Of a DNA stretch of 64,000 nt, positions 47,241 to 59,802 are shown in pieces. Where the stretch lies: positions 1,054,001-1,118,000 of the forward strand of contig JAQFVV010000254.1 of NCBI GenBank assembly GCA_028023455.1, written 5' to 3'. Source of the DNA: Epiperipatus broadwayi (lineage: Eukaryota > Onychophora > Udeonychophora > Euonychophora > Peripatidae). How positions within the stretch are numbered: position 1 is the first letter of the stretch; every line of letters begins with the position of its first letter. Below the pieces are notes generated by a model. It saw only the letters and a list, made by a program, of their open reading frames with translations. It did not search any database and was not told the DNA's origin. The position numbers and the translations under genes are program-made.

Positions 47241-48641
47241 AGACTTTTTCATATATAAGACATATTGGTAAATGTTTGTTTGATAATGACAGGGTAAATC
47301 CTAGCTTTAAATAGTCCAAACTGTCTGCATTTATTTTTTGGTTCAGTTGTATTATTATCATAAGTAATAAAAACTTTTATGAACAAACAATTTTGACAAC
47401 CCCTGTGATTAAAAAAAACAATAAAGTATGTACTTACTTGAAACAGAACATTTTTATTCAAACTCAAATAAAATGTCCTCTGATTTTCTTTTTTGTAAGA
47501 CTGCTCAATAAATAATTATATTCAAAGTTCAAATCACAAATAAGTACATGTCACATCAAATAAACCAATTTATAGTGCCTGATGGTAGCATGACTGATAT
47601 ACTGCTAATGTCGAATATTGTCTCATCCTACTGCAAGCAAATGCAGACATGCAACAGTTTTTTATGTCCACAACTTTGTTTCATTCGATAAGACAATGCA
47701 CAAACATGTTTGTGCTACATGTATTTTCATGCATCCTTATATGTGACTCGACACATTTTATTATTTTGTTCACAAGTTTGATATGCAATGTGTTTTTATC
47801 AATAAAATGTGGTTTTGAATTATTTTACTTTTTAATTAGGTACCTATTGGAATCATAAATATTTTGAAGTAACAAACAAATAGCAATAGTAAGGGAGTCT
47901 AGTTTTGCTCTTGTTAACCCCAAATTTTTTTTATTGAAAGTATCAATCCGGAGAAAATTCAAATTGATCCCAGAGAGTCGATATCAACCACTTTGTGAAC
48001 TCTTGCACTAGTTGATTTGATTTGGATCTTTTGAGATTTATTTTGACTGAAGACTTCTGCCTTCTTCAGAATTTGTTTTTGAACTAATAAATCAATAGAG
48101 TTTTTACTGTCAAAATAATACAAAATCAGCAAAACAGCCCTACAGGTGGCCATTAGAAAGCAAAATAAAGTTGAAGATCCATTAGCAGACTATCCAAAAA
48201 TCTCTAAAGAAAATACTTAGCAATTATTAACAGTGTTATTAAAATTTATAAAATAATAATTAAGAATGGGATCTAATGTAGAAATGCTGGATATCTCCCA
48301 GCTAATCAAAATGTTATATATTTTTACTTTATTTCTTAGTGTATTCTTATGTAAGTCAATTTTGTAAATAACTTACTTTATAAGTTTTATTTTTTAAAAA
48401 AAAAACATAAATAAGAAAAATCTAGAAAAATATATTTTTTTGTTTTTAAATAATAATTCACTTAATCCAATTTTTTAAGTCGTTTGTTAATAATAATGAC
48501 AAAATGTTTATATATATGGAAATAATAAAGAGAAAATAAATATTCTGTGTGTTTACAAGTATATAAAGTTATGAACAATAAAAAGAAATAAATGAAACCA
48601 CGCCTATTGTGCTTCCAAATATAATTTTTGTTTATTCATTT
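47241..48641. other. No recognisable feature
   Basis: AT-rich. Three ORFs of 64-72 codons (47249-47467 minus, 47649-47858 plus, 47959-48153 minus) lack any motif I can name. 47960-48170 is slightly less AT-rich but shows no exon signals. Confidence 0.35.
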
Positions 48642-48660
48642 CCCACTAGAGGGTGCTCCT
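48642..48660 (+). promoter_or_regulatory. CTCF-like motif
   Basis: CCCACTAGAGGGTGCTCC matches the vertebrate/insect CTCF core CCASYAGRKGGC at 11 of 12 positions (final C is T). One isolated match in 64 kb is close to what chance allows, and transposon ends often carry such text. Confidence 0.25.
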
Positions 48661-50182
48661 TTTTTAATTAAATTTTATTTATTTTATAAGTTAAATTTTT
48701 TAAAAAACAAAACAGAATTATATTTAAATTAGTTTATTTATATAATTAAATTCTTACATTAAAAAAAGTTCGTTTATTAAATTTAGAATTTTAACTTATG
48801 GATTTGATTAGATTATTACTTAATCTTATTCTTGACTTTTTTTTTACTGCACGTAATTGAATTCTAATTATTATTTATTTACTTTCCGTAAGTTTTCTAT
48901 AAATAGCTTAACTATTAACAAAATCTCTGTAGGGATCCATAGAGTAACCAGTGGTTTGATTAAGCCTTTCAATTCTGCTACTATAGATATAGATATGATT
49001 GCCATTAATTATGTCATAATTTCTTCATCCACATTTACATAGGTCGGTGAATGTTAAGTTCCATTTACGTAGTAGTTGAATGCAAAATCATATAATGTTC
49101 TGACTCTGTTGACGAGATTCTGTTTGCATCTGGTTACATCAAATCCAGCTGGCTTTATTATTGACCTTAGAAAATGAAATTTGTTTGAGATCTCACAAGA
49201 ATTCCATATTTTGGATCATCTCTATATGTTAGTACATTTGTGGTCACACATTCAAAAAGAGAGTATTGATTGGAAACATTGGATAATGAACTGTATCTTG
49301 GGCTATTGGCAAATCTGATCTATTTAGCAGATTTTTGTACATTTCTGCAAGGCAATTTCTGATACACATTGGGAAAATATGTGGAGAGAAAACAGGAAAT
49401 CACTACAAAGAATAAATTGAGTGTTCAAAAAATTATTTCTCATAGTAATATTTAATTGAATATCCAGGAGTTTAATTTGCAACTTTTTTCTCCAAATAAA
49501 AGCACAATATTTACCAGTATTAAAGTATTTGCATCACAACCTCCAATAATGTGAAATTCAGATTTCCAAAGATTATTTCCAGAAGTTAATTTTGATTAAA
49601 TCTTAAATGAATAAGTATAATAACTATGGAAACAATCCAAGATTACTCCTAAGTAGTACATAAAGCTTTAAAAATTGGAACTACCGTTAATTACCCAATA
49701 ACAGTTCATGATTCCTTGTCTAAAAGTTCCCAAAATTATTAAAAAATCCATCAATTTAATTAACAAAATGCACACCTACTTAATTAAATTTTTTAATTTG
49801 CATTCTTTCTAAAATAAAATTCAGCGAACTTCATTTAGGCTGATTATATTATTTTGGCTTGTTGAAAGAAATCCTTTCTTTCCTGAAATAGAAAAGTTTC
49901 TCAATAAGAATATGAAAAGTTTGAAAATCTTTCTAAAGACTAGAATCTTGATCCTGATATAGCAAAGCAGTTACACTCAATTTTGATCTACTCATAATCA
50001 GATTTTTGTGAGAATAGATTAGTTAACTTGAGTTTTTTTTTAAACAAATATATATATATATTGTGAAGAAACAGAGTTCATCATAACATTCTTAAACAAT
50101 TGTGGCATTTTTCTTTGTTATACATTTAGATATATATATAGTCCCATTCCATATATAGAAAAGACTTCTTTATTATTTATTC
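48661..50182. other. No recognisable feature
   Basis: AT-rich with runs of T and A. No member of the families described here was found. A (TA)n run lies at about 50049-50060. Confidence 0.35.
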
Positions 50183-50612
50183 CACTAAACATCACATGAT
50201 CATCATTTCTTATGCTTGCTCATAACAGTTATTAAAATAGTCAAAACTCTCCATACAGTAGTGCCACTCAAGCCAGAGTAATCAATGGATGCCAGAAGGC
50301 TTGTGCATAAAATCCCTATCTAGTGCCGCCTACTCATCTAATATCCCCAGACTAGTTTCTAGTTTGTTGCTTTCATAAGTGAGGAACCTTGAATCTAAGA
50401 GCACTGCACCTAGATCTTAGGATCCTAAGATCTAAGTACAGTGCTCTCAGATCTAAGACCCTCACTGTTGAAATCCACAAACACTAGTCTGGGGATATTG
50501 GATGAGTAGGCACTACATAGGGATTTTATGCACAAGTCTTCTGGCATCCATTGATTACTCTGGCTTGCACTGAATGACACTACTGTATGGAGAATTTTGC
50601 CTGTTTTAATAG
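50183..50612. mobile_element. Family P palindrome, 9-bp flanking duplication
   Basis: TATTTATTC flanks the element at 50174-50182 and 50613-50621. It starts cactaaacatcacatgatca and continues into the direct head (ctccatacagtagtgccact, ttgtgcataaaatccctatc, agactagtttctagtttgtt, gagcactgcacctagatctt). It turns at taggatccta (about 50411) and retraces the head inverted to gcctgttttaatag. The arms are about 185 bp and nearly complete, making this the reference palindrome of the family in the window. The left-end block (about 60 bp) has no counterpart on the right, so the ends are not inverted repeats. Confidence 0.85.
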
Positions 50613-50663
50613 TATTTATTCATTTGATAGTACATACATTGGCCAAAACGTTTCTATCATTGG

Positions 50664-50842
50664 TTAAAAAAAAAGATTTATTCTATGTATTTATTTTTAT
50701 TAAATGTTGTTGAGCATGATTTCAGTTTAGAAAACCAAATTCCTGGATTCATAATGAGTGTTATGAATCTGGTTTTCCATACTGAAAACACACTCAAACA
50801 CATTTAATAAAAATAAATACATAGAATAAACCTTTATTTTAA
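50664..50842. mobile_element. Palindromic MITE, about 180 bp
   Basis: The left arm (agatttattctatgtattta, tttttattaaatgttgttga, cagtttagaaaaccaaattc) pairs with the right arm (gaatctggttttccatactg, aaacacatttaataaaaata, aatacatagaataaacc). The loop is ctggattcataatgagtgtt. No ORF. It lies 50 bp from the family P palindrome but is unrelated in sequence. Confidence 0.8.
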
Positions 50843-53800
50843 AGAGCAATTGTAAATGAAACAATATTCTTCACAACACTAATCAATTACCAAATTAGTG
50901 AAAGTTTTCATGTTTTTTTTTTTTTTTTACCACTTTAGATATGAATAACAAGCTATCTTTTTACCAACTAATAATTAAATGGATTGCTAGGTTAGCTATA
51001 ATTCGGCCACCCTTAAAATCCTTAATTCACCATCATAAAATCTTAATTCTTTATTTACAATGCTCTTCTAGCATTAATTCCATTTAAAATTGAATTTCAG
51101 ATAATAGGTATGGTAGATGGATAACTTCATGTTCAGTTGTATATATATTGAAAAATACTAAATTCATATAATAGAATATTTAATCAAATAGAAAAGAGTA
51201 AAAATTATTATATAATTCTTTTTATTAAAAAATTACAAAAGAATAACAAAATATATTAATAATAAAAAAGGTATTATTATTGTTATATAAGATATATTTA
51301 AATGTTAAAAATTATTAACCACAACGTTTTGGAATATTAGATAATAAATTATATTAATGAGAAGGCTTAATGGCTATTATTACCATTCATTGGATTACAA
51401 CTCTGTATAACATTAATCGCTAAACCATGCAAACCCCTTCATTATAATGAAGACTTATTATTTTTTAATTCTGTGCTACAATATGTATCTTAAGTCTCAT
51501 TTAACTAGCCTTAATTGTATCAATATCCTTACACTATCTAAAAAGTATATCCAAATACCTGTTTATCAAATGAAATCTACCTTAAGTTACAACAATGACA
51601 GGTAAATGCAAGGTACCTTAATAATAATGGTGCTGGCTTAGGACTTTCTGGACCACATTAAGGATTATGCATTTTTGAAATTTTAAGACTACAATATTTG
51701 AAATCTTATCTTCTAAAGCAAATCTTTAAAGAAAATTCATGCATTTGATACTGGCTATATTCAATTCTACATTGTGAGTAACCAATTATTTTATCTATTT
51801 TATTTAAATATATATTAAATACATAAATGTCAAGAAAACAATCAACAAGGATATCTAAAAAAAAAAAAGGAAAAGCTGAACATTCAGAAGGACAGTTATG
51901 GTAAGCAGAAAGAGATTGCCAGTGTTTACATTCAAGGAACCTGGTGTTGATAGTAGGTCACAAACAAATCAATAGCTAAACATCATTTCAAATTTTGTGG
52001 GGGGAAATATATCCAAAAATTGTAATCACCATTGAGACATGAAAAAAGTAGTGGAGGGAAAAAAGAAAATAATAAGACTAGATGGCTGAACATCTTTATC
52101 ACAACAATAAATGTGTTATTGTGTAACCTAATTACTGAGATAATGATCATTGTGGAAAATGCAACTTATATGATCACAGAAGTCTATTTCAATGGCACAT
52201 GGTGTTTTATATGGTTAAAAAGATTCAGAAGGATGGGTAAGAGTACAAATTATATTACTTATTTATCATAAATGAGAGAACAAAATTGAAAAATAGTGGG
52301 AATGAAGAAAATTGTTTTGCAACAGTGAATAGAGAGAATAAGGCAGTTATTACTGCTTTTTGAAAAGAGAAATATTTTTTTCTGTATAAATAAATTCTCT
52401 TTTCCCAATTATTTATGGCACACATACTTTTAAAGGGTTGAATTAATAAAACAGTATTTGTTTCATTTAATAATATTTATAAAACATATATATACTTCTG
52501 TTTAATTCTGAAGATTGTAAAGTTTTCTTTTAACTAAAAACCTATCTGTTAATTCCTATTTGATGATTAAAGAAACAGTAGTTAAATTCTTAGATATCTC
52601 TTATCTACTTCTTATTTTAGTTAATATTAAAAGATAAGACTATGTATTAACCCTCATAAAATGGTGTGATAACCACACTAGTTTTTATCTGAGTTTGAGA
52701 CCAAGAAAACATTGTGACGTTTTTATTATCCAGATGCTTGTTAATTCTGAATTAAAATCAGTTCGAATCACTTGATAGTGGAAAGTAATGTAAATGTGTG
52801 TGTGAATGCTTAATCCATTCTATTTTTATAATCTGGCTGATGAAAATAAATTACGACACTGACATTTTGGAGGCTGTAACATAATGATCCAAAGCAGAGA
52901 ATGCTATGACTTTATGGGTACTCATCTAGCCTGTCTTTGATGATGATCTTATGTTTAAATACTACAACTATAGGTCATGCAACTGAAGGAAGAATACACA
53001 AATTGAAAGAATTCTTTAATATTAAATAAAACATTTCAGATCTTTAAGAAGTTAGAAGATGAAGAAGAGAACTGATTTGAAATGTGGTCATGTATTTTAC
53101 TATGAAGTCACATATATTGAAAATACAGGTACAGTGAGATTCATTATAAATAAAAATATAAAAATGCAACAGTGAGAAGATTAGTGATACTATCTGATAT
53201 AATGGAAAAATTAGTTATTCAACTTCATGGAAGATCACAAATGCAGATAATTTATATTGATGCCTGAACGAGTTTTTATTGAGATGAGAAAATATACTTT
53301 TGTAAAAATATACAGAAAACTTGTGATTAGACTAGATTACATTTTAAATGCAAGATTTTAATACTAACTTATGCTCATTTTCATTTTTTCCATGGCTTGT
53401 TTACTTTAGAAATAGCAGCGTAGCTCTATTGCTTTCGATTACTGATCTACTGTTATTGTAACTGACATTAATTTACAGATTTTTTAAAATGCAGTTTCTG
53501 CAGGCCTGCTTTTATTAATTTACTAATTTAAGAAAAAATTCAAACAGGTCAATATGTTATGGACAATCAGCAAAAATAAAAGTCTTTACTGCTAATCGTA
53601 AGAAACCATGCATTTAAAGGCTTCATTTGGTGCAAAATTTTTTGAAATATAAAAAGGTTTTTGCTTATTTATTAAATATTTCTAATTATTTTGATGCACT
53701 AATTGACTGCCTGTCAGAATTGATACAGATTCTTTTCAAATATTGTAATAATTATAAAATAAATATTAGATTTTAAAGCAGAATTTCATAGATTTCTAAT

Positions 53801-54124
53801 AAACTTCCACTCATTTGTTCTTATTTTTAAAAAAAGAAGTAAAATAAAAAAGAATTCATTCATTTTCTGAAAGTTGTTTAGATTCACATTGTAATATAAT
53901 ATTTTATATCCTTCATTCTTATTTACAACTCAATTTTTCAATAATTTCACTGTTCAAATATGATTTTTTAGAATATATTTTGTTTATAAAATTAAATTAA
54001 AAAGAAAGTCCAATTTATTTAGTTTCAGTATAAAATATATTATACAAAGATGAAAAGTTGAACATTTACAAAAACTTCCACAAGATGTAATAATAGAAAA
54101 TGTTTTGATTCAAGAGGATTAATG
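50843..54124. other. No recognisable feature
   Basis: About 3.3 kb of AT-rich DNA. The 79-codon ORF at 52032-52271 is K/N/T-rich with one hydrophobic stretch but has no family resemblance. No repeats were recognised. Confidence 0.4.
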
Positions 54125-54450
54125 CTATTTTTTTAATTTCTCACCTAATATATTAATCTTCTTTGCTTCATTTATCTATCTCACTTGTGGTTTTATTCTA
54201 GGTCATTACAATTTCTTGGAATTCATTTTAAAACTTAAAATATCCATGTACTATCATCTCTTCTAACAATATATTTTTCCAACATCATTCTAATCTCTTA
54301 ATCATTTTAATGATACCTGTGATACCTATTTATTCTATCATCTATGTACTTTATTTTTGATCTCTGCTTGTTGCTTCTAACATAATATCTCCATACTTCA
54401 ATAAAAGGTCTGAAGTCTGTATTGGTCTTCAAAAATGTATTAGGTTTAAG
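54125..54450 (-). pseudogene. RTE-like LINE 3' fragment, very decayed
   Basis: tatctatctcacttgtggtt, taggtcattacaatttcttg, catgtactatcatctcttct, ctccatacttcaataaaagg and tctgaagtctgtattggtct match, in order, the C-terminal and 3' part of the minus copy at 2500-2760. No readable frame beyond 20 residues. Confidence 0.65.
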
Positions 54451-54769
54451 ATTAAATTGGGAATTGTCATAAAATATTAACAAGCTTAGAAGATGGCTGC
54501 AATCATATTCTATTCAAAATTTCTATAGAAATGGTCATTACATAAATAGTCATTTTAAAATAAATTTTCAAATTAAGAAAAAAAAGAATAATTAAAATAT
54601 TTAAAAGTATCTTGTTTTAGAAAAATTGGATATTTGAAATTTCATAAGATAATAAAAAAAAATAAAGATAGTTGAATATAATTATGAATGTAAAGCTATA
54701 AAAGAGAATAATTTCAAAAATATAAGGCATAATTATGGCATTGGAGTAAAGGATGTTTAACAATAAAAA

Positions 54770-55210
54770 ATAAAATGGCAGATATTATAAAAAAGGGATG
54801 AGAATGAATTATATTAATAACTTGTATGAAAAAATATATAGTAATAAAGAAAAAACAGACTTCTATAGCTGGAACAACATCTTTAAAAGTTCCAAGTATT
54901 TTAGATGAAGAAGTGAATGCAAAATCAGATCTGTGAAGAATAGAAAGAACCAGGAAATCATGGATTCATTAGAGATATTTTTTTAAAAGTAGTTGTAAAA
55001 ATAAAGAGATCATTATGTAGTGCTTGTACAATGGTGATGATATTTACATTTTAAAAAGGGGTAAAACAATATATCATAATTTATACATCTATCAGTTTAT
55101 TATTTTTCTGTTTGAAATCCTTACTAAAATTATTATAACTCATCTACAAAAAACATCAAACATTGTTTCACTTTCTTTCAAAACATTTGGTGAATTTACT
55201 TGCAAATGTT
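54770..55210 (+). pseudogene. RTE-like LINE fragment, linker and RT fingers
   Basis: Plus-strand text gives NNLYEKIYSNKEK (compare DFYQELYSNKEQ at 3790), VPSILDEEVNAK, then GDDIYILKRGKTIYHNLYIY and QFIIFLFEILTKIIITHLQK. The last parts align with the RT segment that reads LIFKKGDKEDI--YRPISLL--LYKIFTKIITT in the RTE family. The piece ends where the palindrome at 55240 begins. Frames are broken. Confidence 0.65.
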
Positions 55211-55239
55211 TAAAAAGGACAAAAGAACATGTTGAAAAC

Positions 55240-55780
55240 TAATATAATAATCAATCTAAATAAAATTGAAACAACAGCCAATTATATTTACAATTATTTA
55301 ATTACCAACCCAGCTTTAATCTCTTCTAGAGACCTTTTGAAGACATAAAGTTTTATACATCACTTAACCTACCAATTGCACTTACTCCACCTATTGGACA
55401 TTTTTCTACATTCAGCAATACAATTAACATTATACATATAAACATATAAATAAATGACATAAAATAAAAATACATATATTTTTTATTTATTTATACAGAT
55501 ATATAAATATATAGGTATTTATATAGATCTAAAAAAATTTTTTTAATGTATTTTTATTCTATGTCATTTATTTATATGTTTATATGTATAATGTTAATTG
55601 TATTGCTGAAGGTATAATAATGTCCAATAGGTGGAATAAATGTAATTGATAAGTCATGTAATATATAAAACAATATCTCGAAAAAGTCTCAATAAGAGAT
55701 GAAAGCTGGGTTGATGATTAAATAATTGTGAATATAATTGATTGTTTGTTTCAATTTTATTTAGACTGATTATTAGATTA
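55240..55780. mobile_element. Long palindrome, arms about 245 bp
   Basis: The left arm (55240-55485) and right arm (55538-55780) pair over almost their full length. Shared blocks include aatcaatctaaataaaattg, caacccagctttaatctctt, cacctattggacatttt, cagcaatacaattaacatta and tacatataaacatataaata. The loop of about 50 bp is pure AT. Identity is roughly 85-90 percent by eye. Target duplications were not resolved. Type unknown; it may be a large MITE or an inverted duplication. Confidence 0.75.
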
Positions 55781-56777
55781 AGTATATACCATAACAACAT
55801 TATGGACAAATAATTTTTTATGTTGGATATTTGACCATTGTATAAATTTGGAACTAGTTTAACAGAATGGAATATATTCATATCATAACAAATTATAAGT
55901 GGCATTATTTCAAACAACATTAAATTATTACATTTTATATATTTAATTTATAATTGTAAATTATTTTTAAAAATTAAGTATATTTACTTTTTACTTATAT
56001 TAATTTTTACCTTATGCATGAACTTTGAACTTTCTTTAAATAATGTACACAAACAACTTATATCATTAAATTAAATCTGAAACTCCTATTAATAAAATGC
56101 AGTCTTATTCAAATCAGAGATAAATATAATGCTGCCATGGTGATATGATTCAAGTGAACTAATTACTTCAGGTAGTCCATGAATTAATTATATTTTATAT
56201 TTACTTGGGCATTCGGTCTTAAAGATCTAAACCAATTCATGTTTAAATTATAAATGTCATTATTTCACAAATACATAACAGTTTCAATATTAACCTTATA
56301 ATATATGTTTTTGGTACTATAGTAGCCACTGTTTTTTTATATTTTTTAACCAAAATAAATATATTTTCCATTATACTTTCAAACAATGTTATTAAAAACA
56401 TAAACTCAAAAAAATAAAAGTAACCTGAAAAAAACAAATTTTCAAAAAAAAAAGAAAACAATAATAAACATAAATAAATAAACAATATAAAAGTCATCAT
56501 TTTAACCTTCAGGTAAAAAATATATTTTAAAAAATAAAATCATTGTCTATTAAGGCAATTTAATACAAAATATGAATTCATATTATAAAAATATTATTTA
56601 AAATGTAAAAATCAAATTTTAATTATATAAAAAAAGAAAGTTATTAGTAATAGGAGGATTGGTTACTATTTAATGACATTCAATTTTCAGTTAACTAATT
56701 ATTCAAATAAAAACTAAATTTAAACATCAAATACTTATTAAGAAATAAATATTTAATAATTTTACAAACAAAATAAT
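55781..56777. other. No recognisable feature
   Basis: AT-rich. Two ORFs of 85-88 codons on the minus strand (55654-55920 and 56243-56500) are hydrophobic low-complexity translations, the first overlapping the palindrome. Confidence 0.35.
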
Positions 56778-58587
56778 GGTTGTCTTTTGATAGCTGGTCA
56801 TAGTCACTTGATAGTGTTGTTTATGTGTTAAAACAAAATGTAACATTATCAGGCTGTGATTTTTTAATACAGTGACTTTTTTTGATCCCTTTAATTTTTT
56901 ACTCTGTTTTTAATATTACATTTTTATGGGTTTTTTCTATTCCAACTTTAAGATTTCATTTTTAGGGTTTTTATTTAGCTATGTGGCAATGTTTTTTTTT
57001 TTTTTTTGGCTTTAACTTTTATTTTTAAAATCAATTATTATTACCTTTTTAAAAAAAATAAAAACAAACAAAAAATAACTTTCATATCTATCTTTTGTCT
57101 CAGTGAAGACAAAGTATTTCTCAATCCACTCCCCCTTCCCCAAAGAAATTAAAATAAGATCAAAAATTTTGATTTTTTCAACTTTCATTTTCTTTTTTTT
57201 TTTTAGTTTAAAAATACAGGTTTTTTGGCCTATAAGGTGACATTTTTGTGGCTTTATTTGTATACTGCTGATATCCTAAAAAAATTAATTTTTAAAACTA
57301 ATTTTTATGACCTTTTTTAAAAAAGAAAAACAAACCAAAAATAACTTTCATCTCTATCTTTTGTCTCAATGAAAGCAAACTATTTCTCAACCCACCCCCC
57401 CAAAAAAAATTAAAATAACATCAAAACTTTTGACTTTTTCAATTTTCGGTTTCTTTTTTTTGTTTGTTTAAAAATATGGCCACTTTTTTTTTGGCCTATA
57501 AGGCAATATTTATTTTGGCTTTATTTGTATACTGCTGGTATACTAAAACTTTTAATTTTTAAAAGCAATTTTTATGACCTTTTTTAAAAAATAAAAACAA
57601 AACTAAAATAACTTTCGTCTCAGTGAAGACAAAGCATTTCTCAACACACTTCCCACAAAAACATTAAAATAACATCAAAACTTTTGATTTTTTTCAACTT
57701 TTCTTGTCTTTGTTTTAAAGATGGTGACTATATGGCTATTTTTTATTTTTGCCTTTATTTCTATTATGCGATGTCTATTTTGCCATTTTTTTAAAAAAAT
57801 TTCTCTATTAATTACATTTTTGCATCCTTTCAACAGACCACCATAAAAACATAGCAATAACATCAAAACTTCAGTCATTTACACCTTTCATTTTCTTTTT
57901 TCAGATTGAAAACATGGCCATTTCTTTTTTGGCTATATGGTGATTTGTATTACATGATTTCTATTTTGCCCTTACTATTACAGAAAATTTTTTGATCCTT
58001 TTATTTTTTTCTACTACCTCTTTAATATTTTATTTTTAACAATGGGGAGTACCTTTAGGAGCCTGACTGACATTGGTAAGTGGCACAATGTCTGTGCCAT
58101 TTTATTTGTCTCATATAATTTATCATGAAAGTGTGAGTTTTCAAGTGAGTTCAGCTGAAGCATGTTGGGCCCTACCCTTTCCCAATGTTTTTTAAATCCC
58201 AAGTTGTGTAGCAAGGGTGAGGACAGTGTGACAATTTTTAGTGATTCAGAATGTGTGATTTAAGTAGAAATGAAATTACTCTACTATGGAGATATCAAAA
58301 CTTATGGCCACTTGAAATCCAAACACTTATAACATGATATGATAGCCAATACTTAATTGTGCAAATTCGCTTAAACTATCGTGAAACACACTAGTGTGCA
58401 ATGCCATATAGCAGCATAAATGGATAATACAACAACAGTTTTGTATTACCTGTAATTATAACCTGCAATGGGTAATACAACAAGTGTTGTATTTACTCAT
58501 AATTATGGCCATGGAAACAGCATTTTTATGTGTTTTTACACATAAATAACACCATCTAGTGACCGTGACTGGCTATCAAAGACAACC
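56778..58587. mobile_element. 1.8-kb non-autonomous DNA transposon, 8-bp TSD
   Basis: The left terminus GGTTGTCTTTTGATAGCTGG runs on through gtcatagtcacttgatagtg and ttgtttatgtgtt. The inverse of the right terminus reads GGTTGTCTTTGATAGCCAGT and continues gtcacggtcact, gatggtgttatttatgtgt, so the TIRs are about 55 bp at about 85 percent identity. AAAATAAT flanks both ends exactly (56770-56777 and 58588-58595). The left two thirds is a tandem array (separate entry). The right 550 bp is unique and includes two ggataatacaacaacagt-like blocks (about 58423 and 58471). There is no transposase. An 8-bp duplication occurs in hAT, Merlin, P and a few other superfamilies; the GG start does not suit classical hAT (CAG), so the superfamily is open. 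Confidence 0.85.
56870..58010. repeat. Tandem array of about 267-bp units inside the transposon
   Basis: The anchor aactttc, then cttttgtctcagtgaagaca falls at 57077, 57343 and 57610, a spacing of 266-267 bp. Other shared blocks are ttaaaataacatcaaaactt, tttggcctataaggygacat and tatttgtatactgctgatat. A fourth unit is shortened by about 80 bp. The array opens and closes with tttttgatccctttaatttt (56878, 57989). It contains long T runs, one of 17. Confidence 0.8.
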
Positions 58588-58595
58588 AAAATAAT

Positions 58596-59097
58596 AAACA
58601 AGTAAAGGAATTGTATTTAAACTTATTTTAAGTTTTCTATAGACTCAAAAAAAAAGATACTATATAAGGACATTAGGGTAATTTTTTTCTCAATAAAAAT
58701 TTTGTAATCTCTTGAATTATTATCTTCCTTTAACAGTGATAAATTCTGCCATCTAAATAATCCAATTAAAATTAAGATCTTGGAAGTTTTTAATTATTAA
58801 AATCATTCAAAACTTATTTTCATTTAAACTTTTGCTTTCATCATATGAGAAGCAGGCCAGTCATGTGTTCAAACCCTGCAACCCCAAAATAGTGTGCTCC
58901 AAAGCCAACAATGGTAAAAGAAAGATCAAGGAGGCATATTTTATTATAAATGAGATGCAACATGTGTTTTCTATTTCAAGAAAATGGACAAATTAATTTA
59001 CATATGCATTTGCATACATTATTATTTAGTAATATGGGTTTATAAACTTATTTTGGCCATGAATATGAGGTAAAACCTCGAAAGTACTAGGCCTAGA
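58596..59097. other. No recognisable feature
   Basis: AT-rich. At 58850-58890 tcatgtgttcaaaccctgca is B-box-like (compare GGTTCGANTCC), but no A-box or SINE tail was found around it. Confidence 0.3.
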
Positions 59098-59204
59098 TTA
59101 ATTTAATTGTTTTTTTTACTACTGACTGCTTCTTTTTCAGTATGTTAAAGCACTTATATATACTATGAATACAATAAACAAATTTTAGTGTTAGTGGCAC
59201 AACA

Positions 59205-59802
59205 TGGATCATCATCATTATCATCAACCACTATCAATCCACTGCAGGATGAAGGTCTCTCCAAGTTCAATCCATTTTCTCTAATCTTTAGCTTCTCTTC
59301 TCCACATCATCCCTGCACACTTTTTTATTTCATCCATCCATCTCACATGCGATCTCTTTCTGGGTCTTTTATAATCTCTTGGAATCCTGTTTAAGGTTTC
59401 AATTGTCCATCTATTATCATCTCTTTAGCAATATGTACAGCCCAACTCCATTTTAGTCTTTTAAATTTTTTCAATGAGGTCAGTAACACTTGTTTGTTCT
59501 CTTACCCATATATTGTGTTTTTGATCTTTTTTTGTTAGTCCCAACATGCATCTCTCTGTACTTCTTTGAGTGGTCTGAAGTTTCTGTATTGCTCTTCTAT
59601 TAAGTGTCCAAGTTTCAGATCCATAAGTAAGAACTGGTAAAACACATTTATTAAAAACTGCCTGCTCTCTTACCCATATATTCTGCTTTTGATCTCTTGT
59701 TATTCCTAACATGTATCTTTCCATACTTTTTTGAGTCATCTGAAGTCTCTATATTGCTTTTCTATTAAGTGTTCAAGTCTCAGATCCATAAGTAAGAACT
59801 GG
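59205..59802 (-). pseudogene. RTE-like LINE 3' end, with partial tandem duplication
   Basis: The minus strand ends with the 3' tail (ggttgatgataatgatgatg) at 59205-59225. It encodes broken versions of TYGSETWTLNRRAIQKLQTT, ERCMLGLTKKDQKHNIWVRE and TDLIEKI. The segment 59485-59650 is repeated at 59665-59802, so the WTLNRRAIQ-LQTTQRS block occurs twice in the 92-codon ORF. The duplication ends at a trinucleotide run. The 3' flank (59098-59204) is shared with the copy ending at 61592. Confidence 0.8.

Noticed and set aside
56870-58010. rRNA spacer or centromeric satellite
   Set aside because: The array is confined within transposon termini and has only about four units.
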